From Cyrtodaria siliqua (taxonomy: Eukaryota; Mollusca; Bivalvia; Adapedonta; Hiatellidae), in NCBI GenBank assembly GCA_037043455.1, contig JAWPHD010001813.1, positions 229,076 to 293,075 on the forward strand: a stretch of 64,000 bases of DNA. Reading direction: 5' to 3'. Position numbers and translations under genes: made by a program. Below, one piece after another: positions 13,015 through 24,768 of this stretch. How positions within the stretch are numbered: position 1 is the stretch's first letter; each line of letters opens with the position of its first letter. The notes under the pieces are model-generated. The model had not been told where the DNA came from. It did not search any database and was given only the letters and a program-made list of their open reading frames with translations.

Positions 13015-13470
13015 GCTCGATCATAGTTATGACCCTTTACATAGTTTAATACACAAACATTGTCCGGATTAGTCTCTTCTAAACTCCTGGCGGGATTTCA
13101 ACGAAACCCTTTTAAGGATGATCGGTACCAGGCCTTATGGTGCATAGCATCGCAGTGTTACGGTTGGATGATCTTTGATGGAGTTATGGGCCTTTAAATG
13201 TTGTAGTACACAAACACTTTCCGGACTAGTTCTCCTGAGCCCCTCCTCGGATTTCAACTAAATGTAGCAGGAATGATCAGTACCAAACTTAGTTGCGCAT
13301 GTCATCGCGGTTGCGTATATTATTGTCGTATTCCGGTTCAATGATTTTTGGCAGAGATATGTCCCTTTAAAGGATTTAATACACGAATTTTGTCCGGACT
13401 AGTTCTCTTGTTTTCCTGGCCGGATTTCAACGAAACTTGGTAGAGAGGATCATTACCAATATAGATATAA
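13015..13470. repeat. Degenerate tandem repeat, sister of 6597-7050
   Basis: Same roughly 180-bp units with GTCCGGACTAGTTCTC and GGATTTCAACGAAAC. Differences from the copy at 6.6 kb are scattered single bases. Confidence 0.7.
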
Positions 13471-13524
13471 CAACTGAGCAGGAAAAACAGCATTCAACGA
13501 CTAAATTCAAACTAAATTAAACCG

Positions 13525-13942
13525 TCTTGGAACGGTCAGAGGCTAAAAAGGTCGCTGGGCGTTTAAACCAGGTTCTAGGCTGCACCAAACCACACACTTA
13601 ACCTACTGTCAACCCAACAAATCGGGAGAGTGTAAATAAAGAAATCTCCGCCATGAACCATTCTCTAACCAGCAAGGCAGCATTAATAGGCAATATAAGT
13701 ACAACACAAAGATTCTCGTCTATATATAAATACAAAAAACAATAGCCACAAAGAATATACTCATTGACTTGGCAGAAGCCAGAGCAACAAGAGAATAAAC
13801 CATTGAGAGCACGACAAGACAAGACTGCAGACAAACATCAAACGTCACCGTCCTTTTGGGCTTTATGTAGACGTCATCATAGGTTTCACAGCCTGTCCGG
13901 TTATCGTACAATTAAGAAGGAAAGCATAGTTGCTCATACCAT
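13525..13942 (-). mobile_element. PLE-A 3' end fragment, copy in block D'
   Basis: Collinear with 7082-7523 with minor indels. Carries the RT C-terminus and the proximal 3' tail on the minus strand; no usable frame. Confidence 0.75.
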
Positions 13943-14514
13943 CGTCGTGTTCCAGTTGAATGATTTTCGTCGGATTTATGACACTTTCACCAGTGGGGGA
14001 GACGTATGTTTTTAAAAAAAACACTCTAGTTTCCATTAATGCTTATTTAATGACTCGAGGTACAAGATAATTATATAAATCGAGTTTTGACCGCCTTCAG
14101 AAATTGGCCACTCTGCAGGGAGTTGCCGCCTTGTGATGCTCCCTCTATACCCTTGAGATTTCATGTTAATGTGTAGTGTATTTTTAAGATAAGAATGTGT
14201 AGATGCGCAATCAATTTTCGCGTTATGCTCCATCTGCAAAGCCTCCTAAGAGGTAATGGGTTATACAACCACAAACAATACTATCTTGTCCAAATGTGAA
14301 TGTATTTATAAAACGGATTTTGTTACTCTAACGTTAAGGGGCCATCTTCACGGATACTTGGGGGTCTTGCAGTAATGTATATGTTTGACTGCTAGTTTGT
14401 TCAATGCAGAACAACGTCTTTTGTAATTAATATTATAGGTGAAATACTTTTAGAATAGAAAAGTTAGTTCTAACTATATATCGAATCCAAAAATAATATA
14501 ATCTATTCAGAGGG

Positions 14515-14563
<49 letters not shown>

Positions 14564-14586
14564 ACCTACCTACCTACCTAACTACC
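14515..14586. repeat. (CT)n then (CTAC)n microsatellite
   Basis: A CT run with one A interruption is followed by about six CTAC units. Marks the distal edge of duplication copy 2. Confidence 0.9.
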
Positions 14587-14727
14587 AGCCAAAAAAATGT
14601 ATGATTCTTTAATAATTTTTATTTTGTTCTAATTGTAACTACTGAATAGCTTTAGCAGAAACACACGGCTAAAACAATAAACATAATTCTTAGTGGATTG
14701 TTTATAGTATTATCGTATACAGTTTAC

Positions 14728-14883
14728 CTTGCAATTGAGTTTCTGTACTGCTGACAGTTGCGCCTTCACTTTTATCAGCACATTGTGAATCAGTAGCAAC
14801 GACTTTTTTAACTGACTCTTTAGAAGTCCAATTGGTTTTCGGCTTGTCTGTTGAGCCCCAAATAAAATCCTTTACTGTCCCTC
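14728..14883 (-). CDS. Exon of the minus-strand gene (52 codons, phase 1-1)
   Basis: The acceptor reads TTATTTTATAG before GAGGG, and the donor is CAAG followed by GTAAAC. The 156-bp exon is open in phase 1 at both ends. The peptide begins GGTVKDFIWGSTDKP and ends SSTETQLQG; it is rich in Ser, Thr and Lys, with no hydrophobic segment. The phase matches the donor of the exon at 22812. It is the most downstream exon I can support; the gene may continue into the duplicated region, where I see no further exon. Confidence 0.65.
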
Positions 14884-15081
14884 CTATAAAATAACAAAAC
14901 AAACATTATATTTACTTATTTGAATTAAGCGATTAAACAATTTGCGACGTACTTATACTAGTGTTTTATTATTTCATAAGCCTAACATAAATCTTGAGAA
15001 TGCATGTGTTTCTATAAGATATTACGTCTAGTTTAGATTTTCATAATGGCAAACGTTATATGGTGTATGTATTGAGCAATT

Positions 15082-15335
15082 GATTATGGAAGCGAATAGG
15101 GACCCACCCCCCACTCCAATAATTGTTTTTTCATGACATATATATTTCATCAAAACGTACTTTCCTCGAAATTTGCTTTTATATGTGGTAACGACCATAA
15201 CACTATATTATGGAAGCGCATAGGCACCCCTCTAATAAAACATTTTCATTACATATATATTTCATTATAACGTCTTAATATAAGGTACTTGTGGAATATC
15301 TTTTTCGGCATTTGCTATTTTATATGGATATAACA
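15082..15335. repeat. Two diverged units of about 130 bp
   Basis: TATGGAAGCG.ATAGG.ACCC, then CATATATATTTCAT.A.AACGT and a CGAAATTTGC or CGGCATTTGC segment, occur twice in tandem. The surrounding stretch 14900-15490 shows nothing else recognisable. Confidence 0.55.
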
Positions 15336-15498
15336 TCAACATTTTACTTGTAATACGCCCACACCAGAGACGTGATATATTTTTGTACGTACTGCGTAAT
15401 AAAATAACTCGACCGAAATGTTAAATCGAGAAAATCTTAGTTGTTTCACGATATAAATATTACAACAACCTCAATAAAAAGCATTTTTTAAATAAGCT

Positions 15499-17540
15499 GC
15501 TTTAGCTATCTACATTTAGATCGCTGGCTTAAATAAACATCTGCAACCAAATGCATGTAAACGCCACTTATAGATATGATGTTATCTGGTCCAGACACAA
15601 TAATGACTGCTATGGCTTAGAAATAAAAATAACAATACAATGCGGACATTTTTGTCCTGTATTTATGGCTGATCAGCAACTGTACCGTTGCTATGGAATG
15701 CTATATGGGTTTTCTATCGAAAAGAACATTCATGCAGTATGGTCGAGGGTTTGCTTACAAACGATGGGCATTGAGTCTTTATGTATGTAGTGGCGCATCA
15801 ATGTTATAGCCAAAATAAAAGACGTAAGTACAAAATCGCTACAGGCTACAAAAAATGAGAACAAATGGTCCTATAGAAATCACAGCACCCAAAAGAAATG
15901 GCAAAGTAGGTCCGCACTGTACCATAAACAAAGAGCACTGTACCATAAACAAAGAGCAAATGAACTATACAACAAAAGGACGATACACAACACAAAGAGT
16001 GGTGAAGACAGGGATACAGACTTTGACTAATAAGTAGTCAATATGGCTCAATGGTTAGCTTAAATCGGTTTTAAGTGTACACAAGCTCGCCATTATCTTG
16101 TCTTCAGCGCTCAAATTGAAAGACAAGACAGTGTAAATAAAAGTGCATCCCATCTAAAAGACATCTCTAACAATAACAAACAGTTAAATTAGGAAATAAT
16201 ACACGTATATGTAAAACTGTAGAAAACATAATTAGAAACACCCCAGAATGTTTGCAAAAGTGTGCTGACCAAACGCAGCAGTTGCAGTCGAAGAGAAATC
16301 CAATAAAGTGTACGACCACAAAACCCGAACAACGAAAGTTCATGCACCAGCCTCCCTTTTCAGAGTTTCAGAGGGGGGCAATCATGGAGTCCCATGAGGT
16401 TGTCTGGTCACCTCACAAGAGAAAGGCGAAGCGATGTCACTGACTGTAGAGGGGTCAAAGTGCGTTGTAGTACTAAATGTCCTATCCTTTTCTGACGAAT
16501 TTTCTGATTAACTTTGTAAAGTTGTCAGGAAATCCGTCACATCTCTTTAAATTCCGGAGATTATATATCATATCTCCATAGAATAAAGGTTGTGATATTT
16601 CCAGTTGCAGAAAACTTTTTAGGTTGGTGTTGTACTTCTCCAGCAGGTTTCGTTGCGGCGATATAATGAGAAAGATCTACCTAGTTTATTATAACGAAAT
16701 CCTTGCTGAAGAATTTTACTTGTAATAAAAAATACTGAAAAGGTGATCCCTTGGAAGCAACAAACACAAACGAGAGAGAAAATAGCAGACTCGGTTGTAT
16801 TCAGTCTGTTCATGAGAAGTAATTATAAGATGCGACCTCTAACGCCTCCTAGCACCTGCTTAAGCGATATTTTACTTTAAAGTAACACAGAATGGAAGAA
16901 CTTGATTTCGATGACTGAAATCCTTAACATCGGTACACACCAGTTCAAGACACACCATAAAGAAGAAATGCAGCTCGTATGAAATCCCATGTACAGGATA
17001 GAGAGAAAATTCGGGAGAAGCTTAATACCTGGGTAACCCACTGAATCCTGATGAATACACAGACAGCATTATAAGCATCGTCGCTGGCAGTGTTAGTCCA
17101 GAAACAGTAAACGTTGATAATGCAGTCGCTATTAGTAAGAAACAGATAAATACATATGTAGCGAGTTGGCCTGAAGGGCTCAACGTGCCTTTAACCAACA
17201 AGGTTATGAGCAAACAAAGCTGTCAAATCTGGATCTGGTGCAATTTTTGACATCCAATTAATATAGTCTAAAGTCATGGGCTTAATGGCCTCGCGCAACA
17301 TAGATCTGTTTTCAACCATGAACTGGCGCTTATACTAACATCAATATTTGAAGACAATGGTGACATGAGAATAACAAAAACAAAATTCATTCTGACAAAA
17401 AAACTTCAGAATGCACTCATTCTGAACATTAGCAGAACATGCGGCAGTATTATAGATGGTTAAGACGCCCTGTGAATAAGTAATTGGCCGTCAAATGGTA
17501 CAGCTCACGACATTAATGACCAATTTTGGAGCTATATTTC
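15499..17540. repeat. Segmental duplication, copy 3 (blocks A-B-C)
   Basis: Collinear with 1-2089 plus 3428-3660. It keeps the empty site of the PLE-A insertion at 17278-17300 and lacks the plus-strand PLE-B tail found at 560-853. It contains a small in-tandem duplication (GCACTGTACCATAAACAAA twice, about 15914-15957). The copy fades at about 17540. Confidence 0.85.
15860..16820 (-). pseudogene. PLE-B reverse transcriptase remnant, uninterrupted copy
   Basis: Sister of 380-1620. The minus-strand segment ILQQGFRYNKLGRSFSLY aligns with the PLE-A LLNQGYRYHKLRKTFAKF block, and the tail continues to about 15860 without the nested insertion. Frame breaks make it non-functional. Confidence 0.55.
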
Positions 17541-17654
17541 TGACAAACAAGTCAAATGTGAATCCTCTGTCTATATCCTGTGACAATGCAATCAGATTTA
17601 CCACCAGAGCTAAACTGCTATCCGTATAATGATAAGATACAATTGCGCATCTGA

Positions 17655-18040
17655 GCAACCATGTACAACTGCACTGTTACGCGTAACCTGTTCTTGCCGT
17701 CGAGGTCATACGATCCTATGTAACGCATAACCAAAGTTATGATAGTCGTAACTTATGCCTATGCTACGCGGACAATAAGAAACTGATTTCATTGGTTAGT
17801 TATGTTACGCATAACATAAGAGCATCATTTCACTGCCTGCTTAAGTTACTCGAAAAATAGGCTTAAATTACGTTCAACAAAAGAACATCATTTCATTTGT
17901 TAGTTATGTTACGCATAACTTAAGCCTATTTTACGTGTAACATAAGAACAACCTTTAATTTGGTTAGTTATGTTATGAGTCACTTAAGAAGGTTAGTTAA
18001 GTTACGCGTAACATAAAACATCGTTTTATTGGTTAGTTTT
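17655..18040. repeat. Cluster of palindromes around GTTACGCGTAAC
   Basis: Self-complementary cores recur: GTTACGCGTAAC (about 17679 and 18000), and ATGTTACGCATAACATAAG or close variants near 17807, 17905 and 17938. Each is preceded by TTGGTTAGTTATG or similar, with a spacing of roughly 50-100 bp. Looks like a degenerate tandem array of short palindromic units. The neighbouring 18050-18580 shows nothing recognisable. Confidence 0.7.
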
Positions 18041-18584
18041 GCACACATCTAATTGGTTCCAGTGTCAATCATACCGTGTACCAAAACACATGCCCAGTAG
18101 TGGACATAACGATATCGGGCCATTGTAAGAAAAGCCTACATGTATATTGCTAGTGGTATGGCTCCAAACATATTTCTCATCTAGTTTTAAACATACCATA
18201 TAGTTCAGGTTAAGGTCCGGATTCTGTTTTCTTTTAGCACGACAGTGCTTAAGGGGGGAAAACGCAACTTTATTATGGGCAATATATATGAATTATGTTC
18301 AAATATTCTTTTGTGAATTTACCAGTCATCAAAAATCGCCACCGATCCTCCACCATATTTCCTTCTGAAAATTATTCGTAAAGCTACATAGTCTCTATTT
18401 TAACTGGTAATAACTCATGAATATGAATGAGTCACGTGTGAAGTAGTTTCAAATCGACGAACACCCCAATAGTTGGTATATAAGGCAGAAATGGTAGCGT
18501 AACATATCACATTTGTATTTATCCTTCGTACAGGTAACATCGATAAATATACGGCTTCAGAATATATGTGATACAAAAAGTACT

Positions 18585-18665
18585 TGCCCGGATCGGGATT
18601 TGAACCACAGCCGTTGCGCTTTTACGTTTTGATGGCCGTACGTTTAACCATTAGACCACGGCTAT
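18585..18665 (-). repeat. tRNA-derived fragment
   Basis: On the minus strand an A-box-like TGGTCTAATGG and a B-box-like GGTTCAAATCC lie about 50 bp apart. The two acceptor arms do not pair, so this is a tRNA-like relic or SINE head, not a tRNA gene. Confidence 0.5.
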
Positions 18666-18947
18666 TTATTGGTATGTTCTAGCATTATTAACACTCAATA
18701 GGCTTACGTAATAACTAGCATTCAAACAAAATCATCAATAGCTAAATAACAAGTCGAGATATGGTTGTTTCGAGGCAGAATATTTGTTTCATATTCATAA
18801 CATATAGTATTACACCAAGAAATGTTAATTTACACGTCCAACAAGATGGACTATATATGTATGTATTCATCCTGAGTTGCGTTCAAATATGTTTACTTAT
18901 TTTGCCTCATAATAAATTGTAGTTTGCATACCATTTCCTCAAGAAGC

Positions 18948-19190
18948 GTTATAGCTCAGTGGATAGAGCACCTGACTTGAAATGAGAAGATCGTGTGTTC
19001 GAGTCCCGCGAAAGGCAATTAGTTTTCCTCTGTAAATTATAATGTTACCTGTGTACAGGTACGATGTGCACTGGTCTATGTCTATGCAATAAATGATGTC
19101 CTGCGTTATATTTTCTCGCTTAAATACCCGATTTCGACATGAGCTGGTGAACATGAAGTGACAAATAAAGATACGCATACAAAGAAGAAA
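18948..19190 (+). mobile_element. tRNA-headed SINE
   Basis: The head contains TAGCTCAGTGGATAGAGCAC (A box) and GTGTTCGAGTCCC (B box) with a degenerate cloverleaf. The body includes ATGATGTCCTGCGTTA, GACATGAGCTGGTGAACAT and GACAAATAAAGA. The same body recurs at 60690-60845 and 60860-60990, which supports a dispersed SINE and not a single tRNA pseudogene. Non-coding. Confidence 0.65.
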
Positions 19191-19289
19191 TCGATTGATA
19201 TAGAGACTCTGTAGCTTTCAGTAAGTCGTGGCATATGTACTCGGGAACAAATATCACGTTCAGTCTTAATGTTGTTGTATGACATCATT

Positions 19290-21050
19290 TATCGTTTTTG
19301 TCAAACTTAGTAAGGTTTTCTTTATGTTACGTTTACGTAAAAGGAAGCATGAAGACGCAGTCAGACAGGTATTGAACGGAATTTCACAGCGTATGCTGTC
19401 GGCAAATTAGATCTGTAACTTCGTTAAAAGAATTGGTGTAAACGTTTGGCCACTACTCCGGTAACTGTAAAGGTATATACTTCAGCCCCGCGTGTGTGCG
19501 CTCCCTGGCAAAGGCATGTAAGATAGGAAATGCTCACTCTGAGGTTGCTGTCCATATATTACATAATAAGGTGTGTTAAACGGACATAAAATTATATTTT
19601 ATTATTAATCTATCTTTATCCAATTTCGTCATAATGTTTATATCAATGAAAGCTTAAACAAGTCCAATAGTCACTCAATGGCCTTTGATTGAATGAAAAG
19701 AGTTGTGTTTTACTTTTTTTCACTCTAACTCCTTCATTACTTATCTTCTGCAGAATGTTTTTTTCATTAGAAATTCAGAAGTTTGAAAAACAGCCGTATC
19801 TGACACCCAATTTGGACTCCCACACATTCAACCAAATGTTTATGGAGTCCGAGCATATAAACAAGACACGCTATCTGATATCACACGGGACGACCGTCGC
19901 GATACCTTTGAATCAACGTCTGTTCGTGGAACGGTCATCGTCTGTTAAAAACATGCTGTCGCTTGTTTTTAAAAAACCCAGACATGTTGTAATTGAAAGA
20001 CAAGAATCCTGACACTGAGTGTAAAACATCCACGGTAAATGTGTCTTTTTGTTACGCTTTTGTTCACTTGCCTTGCATATTTTTTCATAAACTATACTTT
20101 AACGTCATATTTTTTACCTGTAAATACTGTTTTCGTTCAAAATACAATTTAAAAAGCTTATTCAATATAGTTTTACCAAATCAACAACTGCCATTTAACA
20201 ATGATCATATTACTATGATATTAAAAAAGAAGAGTGATAAAATACAAGTAATGATGGAATAAATCTTCATTTACAGAGGCGGTATTTTATCACAAAGCAA
20301 CGGCCAACGTCCGTTGGGTGAAACGGTGAACGTATGTTATCAATAAAAAAGGCAACGGTCACAATCTGTACAAAACAAGTAGAAAATGCGCTATAATTCT
20401 GTAAATCTTCGACAGTTTATTTATTTTAAATGCAGATATAACATGATATTATACCAAAATATGTTTTCATATTTTATACTGTATTACACTATTATCAGGG
20501 TCTTCAAGCATACAGTGGAGCCTCTTCAATGAGTTCAATATCCGATGTACCAATTACTAAGAAACGACTAGATTAGTTGTACTTTTCACAACTTCTATAA
20601 ATTACATATTATTTCGAATTCTAACGTGAATATTTCATTTGCTCAGGGAACCATGAGGCCATACATATGCTACTATTGTGCAGCTACCTTCGTTGCATTC
20701 GCCATTGTCATTAACCACCTTTGTTATCCTAATTAATTTACAGAGCATTTGAATTAAACGATTCAACTGGGAAGAAAGAGTACCTCACGAAACGATTTAA
20801 GGGGGTTGTACCGGATCGTTTCTCAGTAGATGTTACCTCGGATAATAATTTGAGTATTGCAAAACATCATCATAAAAAATGTAAAATAGAATGTTCCACA
20901 AACACAGTTGAAACAACCGGCATCATTATAAATTACATAAGGCTGTTTTTCGGTGCTACTACTGTGTGAATGGTTTTACCGAGTATAAGGCCATCATACA
21001 ACATATGTGAAGAAACCATAAAACAGAAATCGTGAAGTACTGACAGCTAG
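19290..21050. other. Non-coding stretch, no gene seen
   Basis: Low-complexity AT-rich DNA. 19700-19960 resembles the dispersed repeat at 53380-53560 (CAGAA.TTTGAAAA.CAGCCGT.TCT). A short hairpin CCAACGTCCGTTGG lies near 20308. Nothing else supported. Confidence 0.5.
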
Positions 21051-21059
21051 AACTCAATC

Positions 21060-21161
21060 ATGTTCCTGGACGGACTACATTCCGTACGGTATTTTATGAG
21101 GGACTTTCACCATCACATGGTGTTAAACGGGAAGCAGTTATATGGTGGACATATGTTTGCG
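21060..21161 (+). CDS. Candidate first coding exon, plus strand (34 codons)
   Basis: The ATG at 21060 follows an in-frame TAG at 21048, which supports it as a start. The frame is open for 34 codons and ends GCG before a textbook GTAAGT donor. The peptide starts MFLDGLHSVRYFMRDF and contains HHHMVLNGKQLYGG; no signal peptide or known motif. It lies on the strand opposite the split minus-strand gene, inside one of its presumed introns. The next exon must start in phase 0, and I did not find a matching acceptor with confidence. Confidence 0.45.
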
Positions 21162-21739
21162 GTAAGTTTGTGTTTTTTATAATGATGATTACCTTGAACA
21201 AATAAACTAGTAACATCGCTTAAACCATATCTCACCATATATGTAAAATGTAAAACAGTAAAACAATCATCGTCCTCTACTGATACGGCATATTGCTGGG
21301 TTTGATTTGAGTACACTGTTTAACAGACTTGACGTATTGACTGCATATATATACTGTAGGTAACATCTTTGCTAAATTAAATTTTGCTAAATTAAATTAA
21401 ACTAAATTTTCGTATTGAATCCGGTCTACACTTATGACAACGTCCGGTAAAATCATCGAAAAAGTGTCAACACTAGAATTAATTGAATCTCTGTCATTTA
21501 TGTTTATGTCATTTACAATATAATTGAAATCAGTAAGCCTCGCAATTACACCTCGTCTAAAATCATCGCGCAACGAGTAGTGTACTGGCGTACTGAGTAC
21601 TGTTATCTAACCGCGCTGTGTTATTACTTGAACATATAACACTAAATGATGAGGGCGCGTGATCGGACCATTCACAAAATGAATGGACATGACCATTATC
21701 AATACAATGCAAAATTATGAAAAATGACAGTGTAAATTA

Positions 21740-22245
21740 TTTTTTAGTGTCTTTGAACTACTGACATCCCTTTCCCTGGGCCCACGGTGGACGCAGGAGG
21801 GAAAAATACACAGTATAATCCCATCAACACAATATTCCATTTGAGACATAATAATAAAACAAATTACCCCACCTCCACCACTCACCCCTGGGAAAATACC
21901 CGAGTTTGAAATAGCAAAATCATTTGATATGTTGTTTATCTTTCATAGACGATTAATTATAGAAAGTTATGTGCAAAAATACGGAAAATGTACCGTGTAA
22001 ATGAATGTGTAGTGTACTCGACCTTTTTGGACCCCTTTTCCCGGGCCCCACTGGTGACGTAGGAGGGAAGACATAGTATAGAGTACAAAATTAATCCTAT
22101 CAAAATTACATTCCAAAATTATAAAAAAAAATGACCCCACTCCACCCACTCACCCAGAGCCCCGGGGCAGACGTCCTAGTTTGAAATAATTAAATCGTTT
22201 GATATTAGTTTATCTTTTATAGACAATTACATATACCAGGCGAAT
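21740..22245. repeat. Tandem pair of a dispersed repeat, unit about 250 bp
   Basis: 21740-21985 and 21990-22240 share GTGTAAAT, CCCTTT(C)CC.GGGCCCAC, GACG.AGGAGGGAA, CCCCAC.CCACC.CACTCACCC, and TTTGAAATA..AAATC.TTTGATAT followed by TTATCTTT.ATAGAC. Non-coding. Confidence 0.7.
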
Positions 22246-22327
22246 TGTCCTACATTTGTTAAGAGATTAATAGTTTTGAAAAATTGAATATGAATGCCTT
22301 CTTTCTCGGTGGTCTTTAAGTTGTTTT

Positions 22328-22519
22328 TTGAATTTATCTGAAAGTGCAAAACGTGTACATGTGTCTACACTTCTGACAAATGCATACATTATGGATTATT
22401 TAAAGCGTATGGACGCTAATATTACACATATAGCAAATGGGTTAACGTTTCGTTTTCAAATATATTCAAAACCGATGAAGATATTTTCATTTAAAACAGC
22501 TACTCCTATGAAGCTAGTG
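22328..22519 (+). CDS. Possible internal exon, plus strand, start uncertain
   Basis: An open plus-strand stretch ends CTAGTG before GTATGT (good donor, phase 0). The reading contains NAYIMDYLKRMDANITHIAN and FRFQIYSKPMKIFSF, which look more protein-like than surrounding frames. No strong acceptor; weak AGs at about 22320 and 22344 would both give phase 2. It overlaps nothing else. Could be chance. Confidence 0.25.
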
Positions 22520-22811
22520 GTATGTTGGTGTCATTGTATAGACATAATGCACCCATGTTTATTTTTTATTTCCAAAGCATAACTTGAATACTTACCTTAT
22601 GAAATCGCATCATGTCTTTTAGCGTGTACATGTATTTACGAATTACCATGATTAATGTATATCACATTTATTACAATCATGATAATGATATGTATACCAT
22701 TTTTTGAGGACAAATCCCCCCATGACCACAGAAGATAAAATGGTCGGTGCATTAGTAGATTTGATATTTCAACAGTTTGCAAAATTAAAACAAGTATACT
22801 GCTAGACTTAC

Positions 22812-22920
22812 CGTCATTTCTGAATCCTATATTGGTGATGCCTGTTTCAATGTATTTTTGCAAATCATCGAATCCCTCCTTGAACATGCATTCTTCTTCT
22901 CCTAAGCTCTTCCAGAGATA
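22812..22920 (-). CDS. Exon of the minus-strand gene (phase 0-1)
   Basis: Acceptor ACATCAG before TATCTC; donor AATGACG followed by GTAAGTC. 109 bp. The peptide starts YLWKSLGEEECMFKEGF and continues DDLQKYIETGITNIGFRNDG. The amphipathic spacing of the middle part suggests a helix. Phases fit both the exon upstream (25424, phase 0) and downstream (14883, phase 1). Confidence 0.65.
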
Positions 22921-23934
22921 CTGATGTCAATATACCGATAAACATTCCAACTTAATTATTAGATTAGATTACTTAAATAAATATTCCAAATTTTCCCTCT
23001 GTTTTTATCTAAGACTGGTACACATATTTTACCAATAATACAGTACAAAGATAAAACTATATGTCATATGTACATTATAAGAAAGGTAACAAATGTGAAT
23101 TTAACAACTTATTTATAAATAAAAACCGAGAATGCCAATATAAATATAACATGAAGCATATAACAAAGCAATAATGTGTCTTTTACTGTGCGTATTGTTA
23201 GGTTGTTTGCGATAAATTATGTTTAGTGGGACTGATTGTGCTTAGTGGGGTTGGTAATGATAAGCGGGACCGATATAACAACTTATGATAATTCTTTGTC
23301 GTGTTGATCAGGGTAATTAAGAAATGTAAGCTGGCTTAAATTAATTAAGATTGCACGACATAGACTATTAAAGTTGTTGTTAGACATAAGTTTATGTCTG
23401 TCGGTTCACCAATCGCACATTTAATATACCTGTTTGAAAAAACTCTCTTTGAATGGTATTTGCATATTTATATCTCTCTCCACGGACCCATTTATTATAA
23501 CACACATCTGACAACAAAGTGGCTCACACGTAGATTAAAACGCAAGAACTGCATAATCAGCAAATTTTAAAAACAAAACAAATCGAGCGTGCAACATATA
23601 AATGCTGATAACTCTATCTAAAAAGGTCTACAAGTAAGTATAAAAATCAAACAGGAAATATAGCTTTCACAGAAAACATTCACCAAAAACCACGAATTAA
23701 AAAAACGTAGGTTTGCCAAAACCTGTTAGTTATGACCGCGGCATGTTAATTGAAGTTATTTAATAATTTAGATATACCTAACTTGCCTGCCGCTTTGTAT
23801 GTGTGTCTTTATTTGTAGTTTTCCGTTCATGAGGAATTCGGCTATTCAAGCGATCACATTTAACGCATGACGTCATTTACCTTATATACATGATGTATCA
23901 GTAAACAAGTATTACTATAACTTCCAGGAAGAAA

Positions 23935-24018
23935 TGTTTGCATCTCTTTGGACTCGAACACACGACCTTCAGATTTACAGTCAAGCGTTTTAACCACAGG
24001 ACTGTTGGCGCTTCTCGG
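23935..24018 (-). repeat. tRNA-derived fragment with a Tyr-like anticodon loop
   Basis: On the minus strand CTGTGGTTAAAACG resembles an A box, CTTGACTGTAAATCTGAAG an anticodon arm with GTA, and GTGTTCGAGTCC a B box. Acceptor arms do not pair, so it is a relic or SINE head. Confidence 0.5.
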
Positions 24019-24395
24019 GAATATGGTATATTTAGTACCATTTATTACGAGGCAAAACAACTTAACATATTAAAACTCACCTCAAGATGTATCAGTATAA
24101 TGTCCATCATATCGCACATGTAAATTAAACTTGAGTGGTGTAAAACAGTGTTTGATACAATTGAAAGTAGGGTCCATTCTTAAAATGACTTTATCTTGAA
24201 TTTTAACTCCTGGGTTTTTGTCCGTACCAATGTCCGAAGGCTAGATACACATGCGACATTTTACTCAACAATTTCTGGTTTAATTACCGATTTCTTGGAT
24301 TTTCGTCGAACTGAAACTGTTACACGTGATTCATTTTTATTAAGTTAGTACCATTTAAAGTATAGGGTATACAGCTTTAAATCGCATTTTTTCAG

Positions 24396-24681
24396 CACAC
24401 CTGAATACCCTAAACAGCAGCAGAGCAGGTTGATCTCGCAGTTGGATGATGAAAATCGTTCATATATAAATCCTCCGATATATCAAACTAAGCGCAAGTT
24501 ACAACGTCGGAAGACAACACTGAACAATGTAAACAAACTCAAATGCGACTGGCAGACTGAGAAATTGAAAACCTTTATTCAGAAAGTAGAGGCTGACAGT
24601 TCGTTCATTCAGCCAAAGAGAACCCATCCCGATTTGTCAAACTCGTTGAGGTCCGTGTCCACTAAATCAAACAGACTGTGA
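24396..24681 (+). CDS. Candidate terminal exon, plus strand (about 94 codons)
   Basis: The acceptor ATTTTTTCAG precedes 24396. The frame (phase 2 entry) is open to the TGA at 24679-24681. The peptide starts TPEYPKQQQSRLISQLDD, contains NRSYINPPIYQTKRKLQRRK and KVEADSSFIQPKRTHPDLSN, and is strongly basic and polar, with no membrane segment. AATAAA lies 82 bp after the stop (24763-24768), as expected for a last exon. Possibly the 3' end of the gene whose start is at 21060; the phases do not join directly, so other exons are required. Confidence 0.5.
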
Positions 24682-24762
24682 TTGGTCAAACGAAAGTGCA
24701 GGGAATCCGAGACTAATGTTTACCAAAGGGAAGTCATGGATTGGATGAAATATAACGACTGA

Positions 24763-24768
24763 AATAAA
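24763..24768 (+). terminator. Polyadenylation signal AATAAA
   Basis: The first canonical hexamer after the stop of the plus-strand terminal exon candidate. Confidence 0.4.

Larger units (their letters stand above)
8143..14515. repeat. Segmental duplication, copy 2 (blocks B-C-D)
   Basis: Collinear with 1400-8117 but without the PLE-A insertion; B and C are joined at about 8786 as GGGCTCGCGC, lacking about 9 bases of the ancestral junction. It has extra DNA at about 9120-9930 and 12170-12460 relative to copy 1, and lacks a stretch equivalent to about 5440-5590. Contains a minus-strand PLE-B RT remnant at about 8143-8345. I see no gene in it. Confidence 0.85.

Noticed and set aside
18948..19020. 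Possible functional tRNA gene
   Set aside because: Box motifs are present but the cloverleaf arms do not pair; treated as a SINE head.
19689..20012. 107-codon plus-strand open stretch
   Set aside because: Overlaps a dispersed repeat also seen at 53.4 kb; no splice context.
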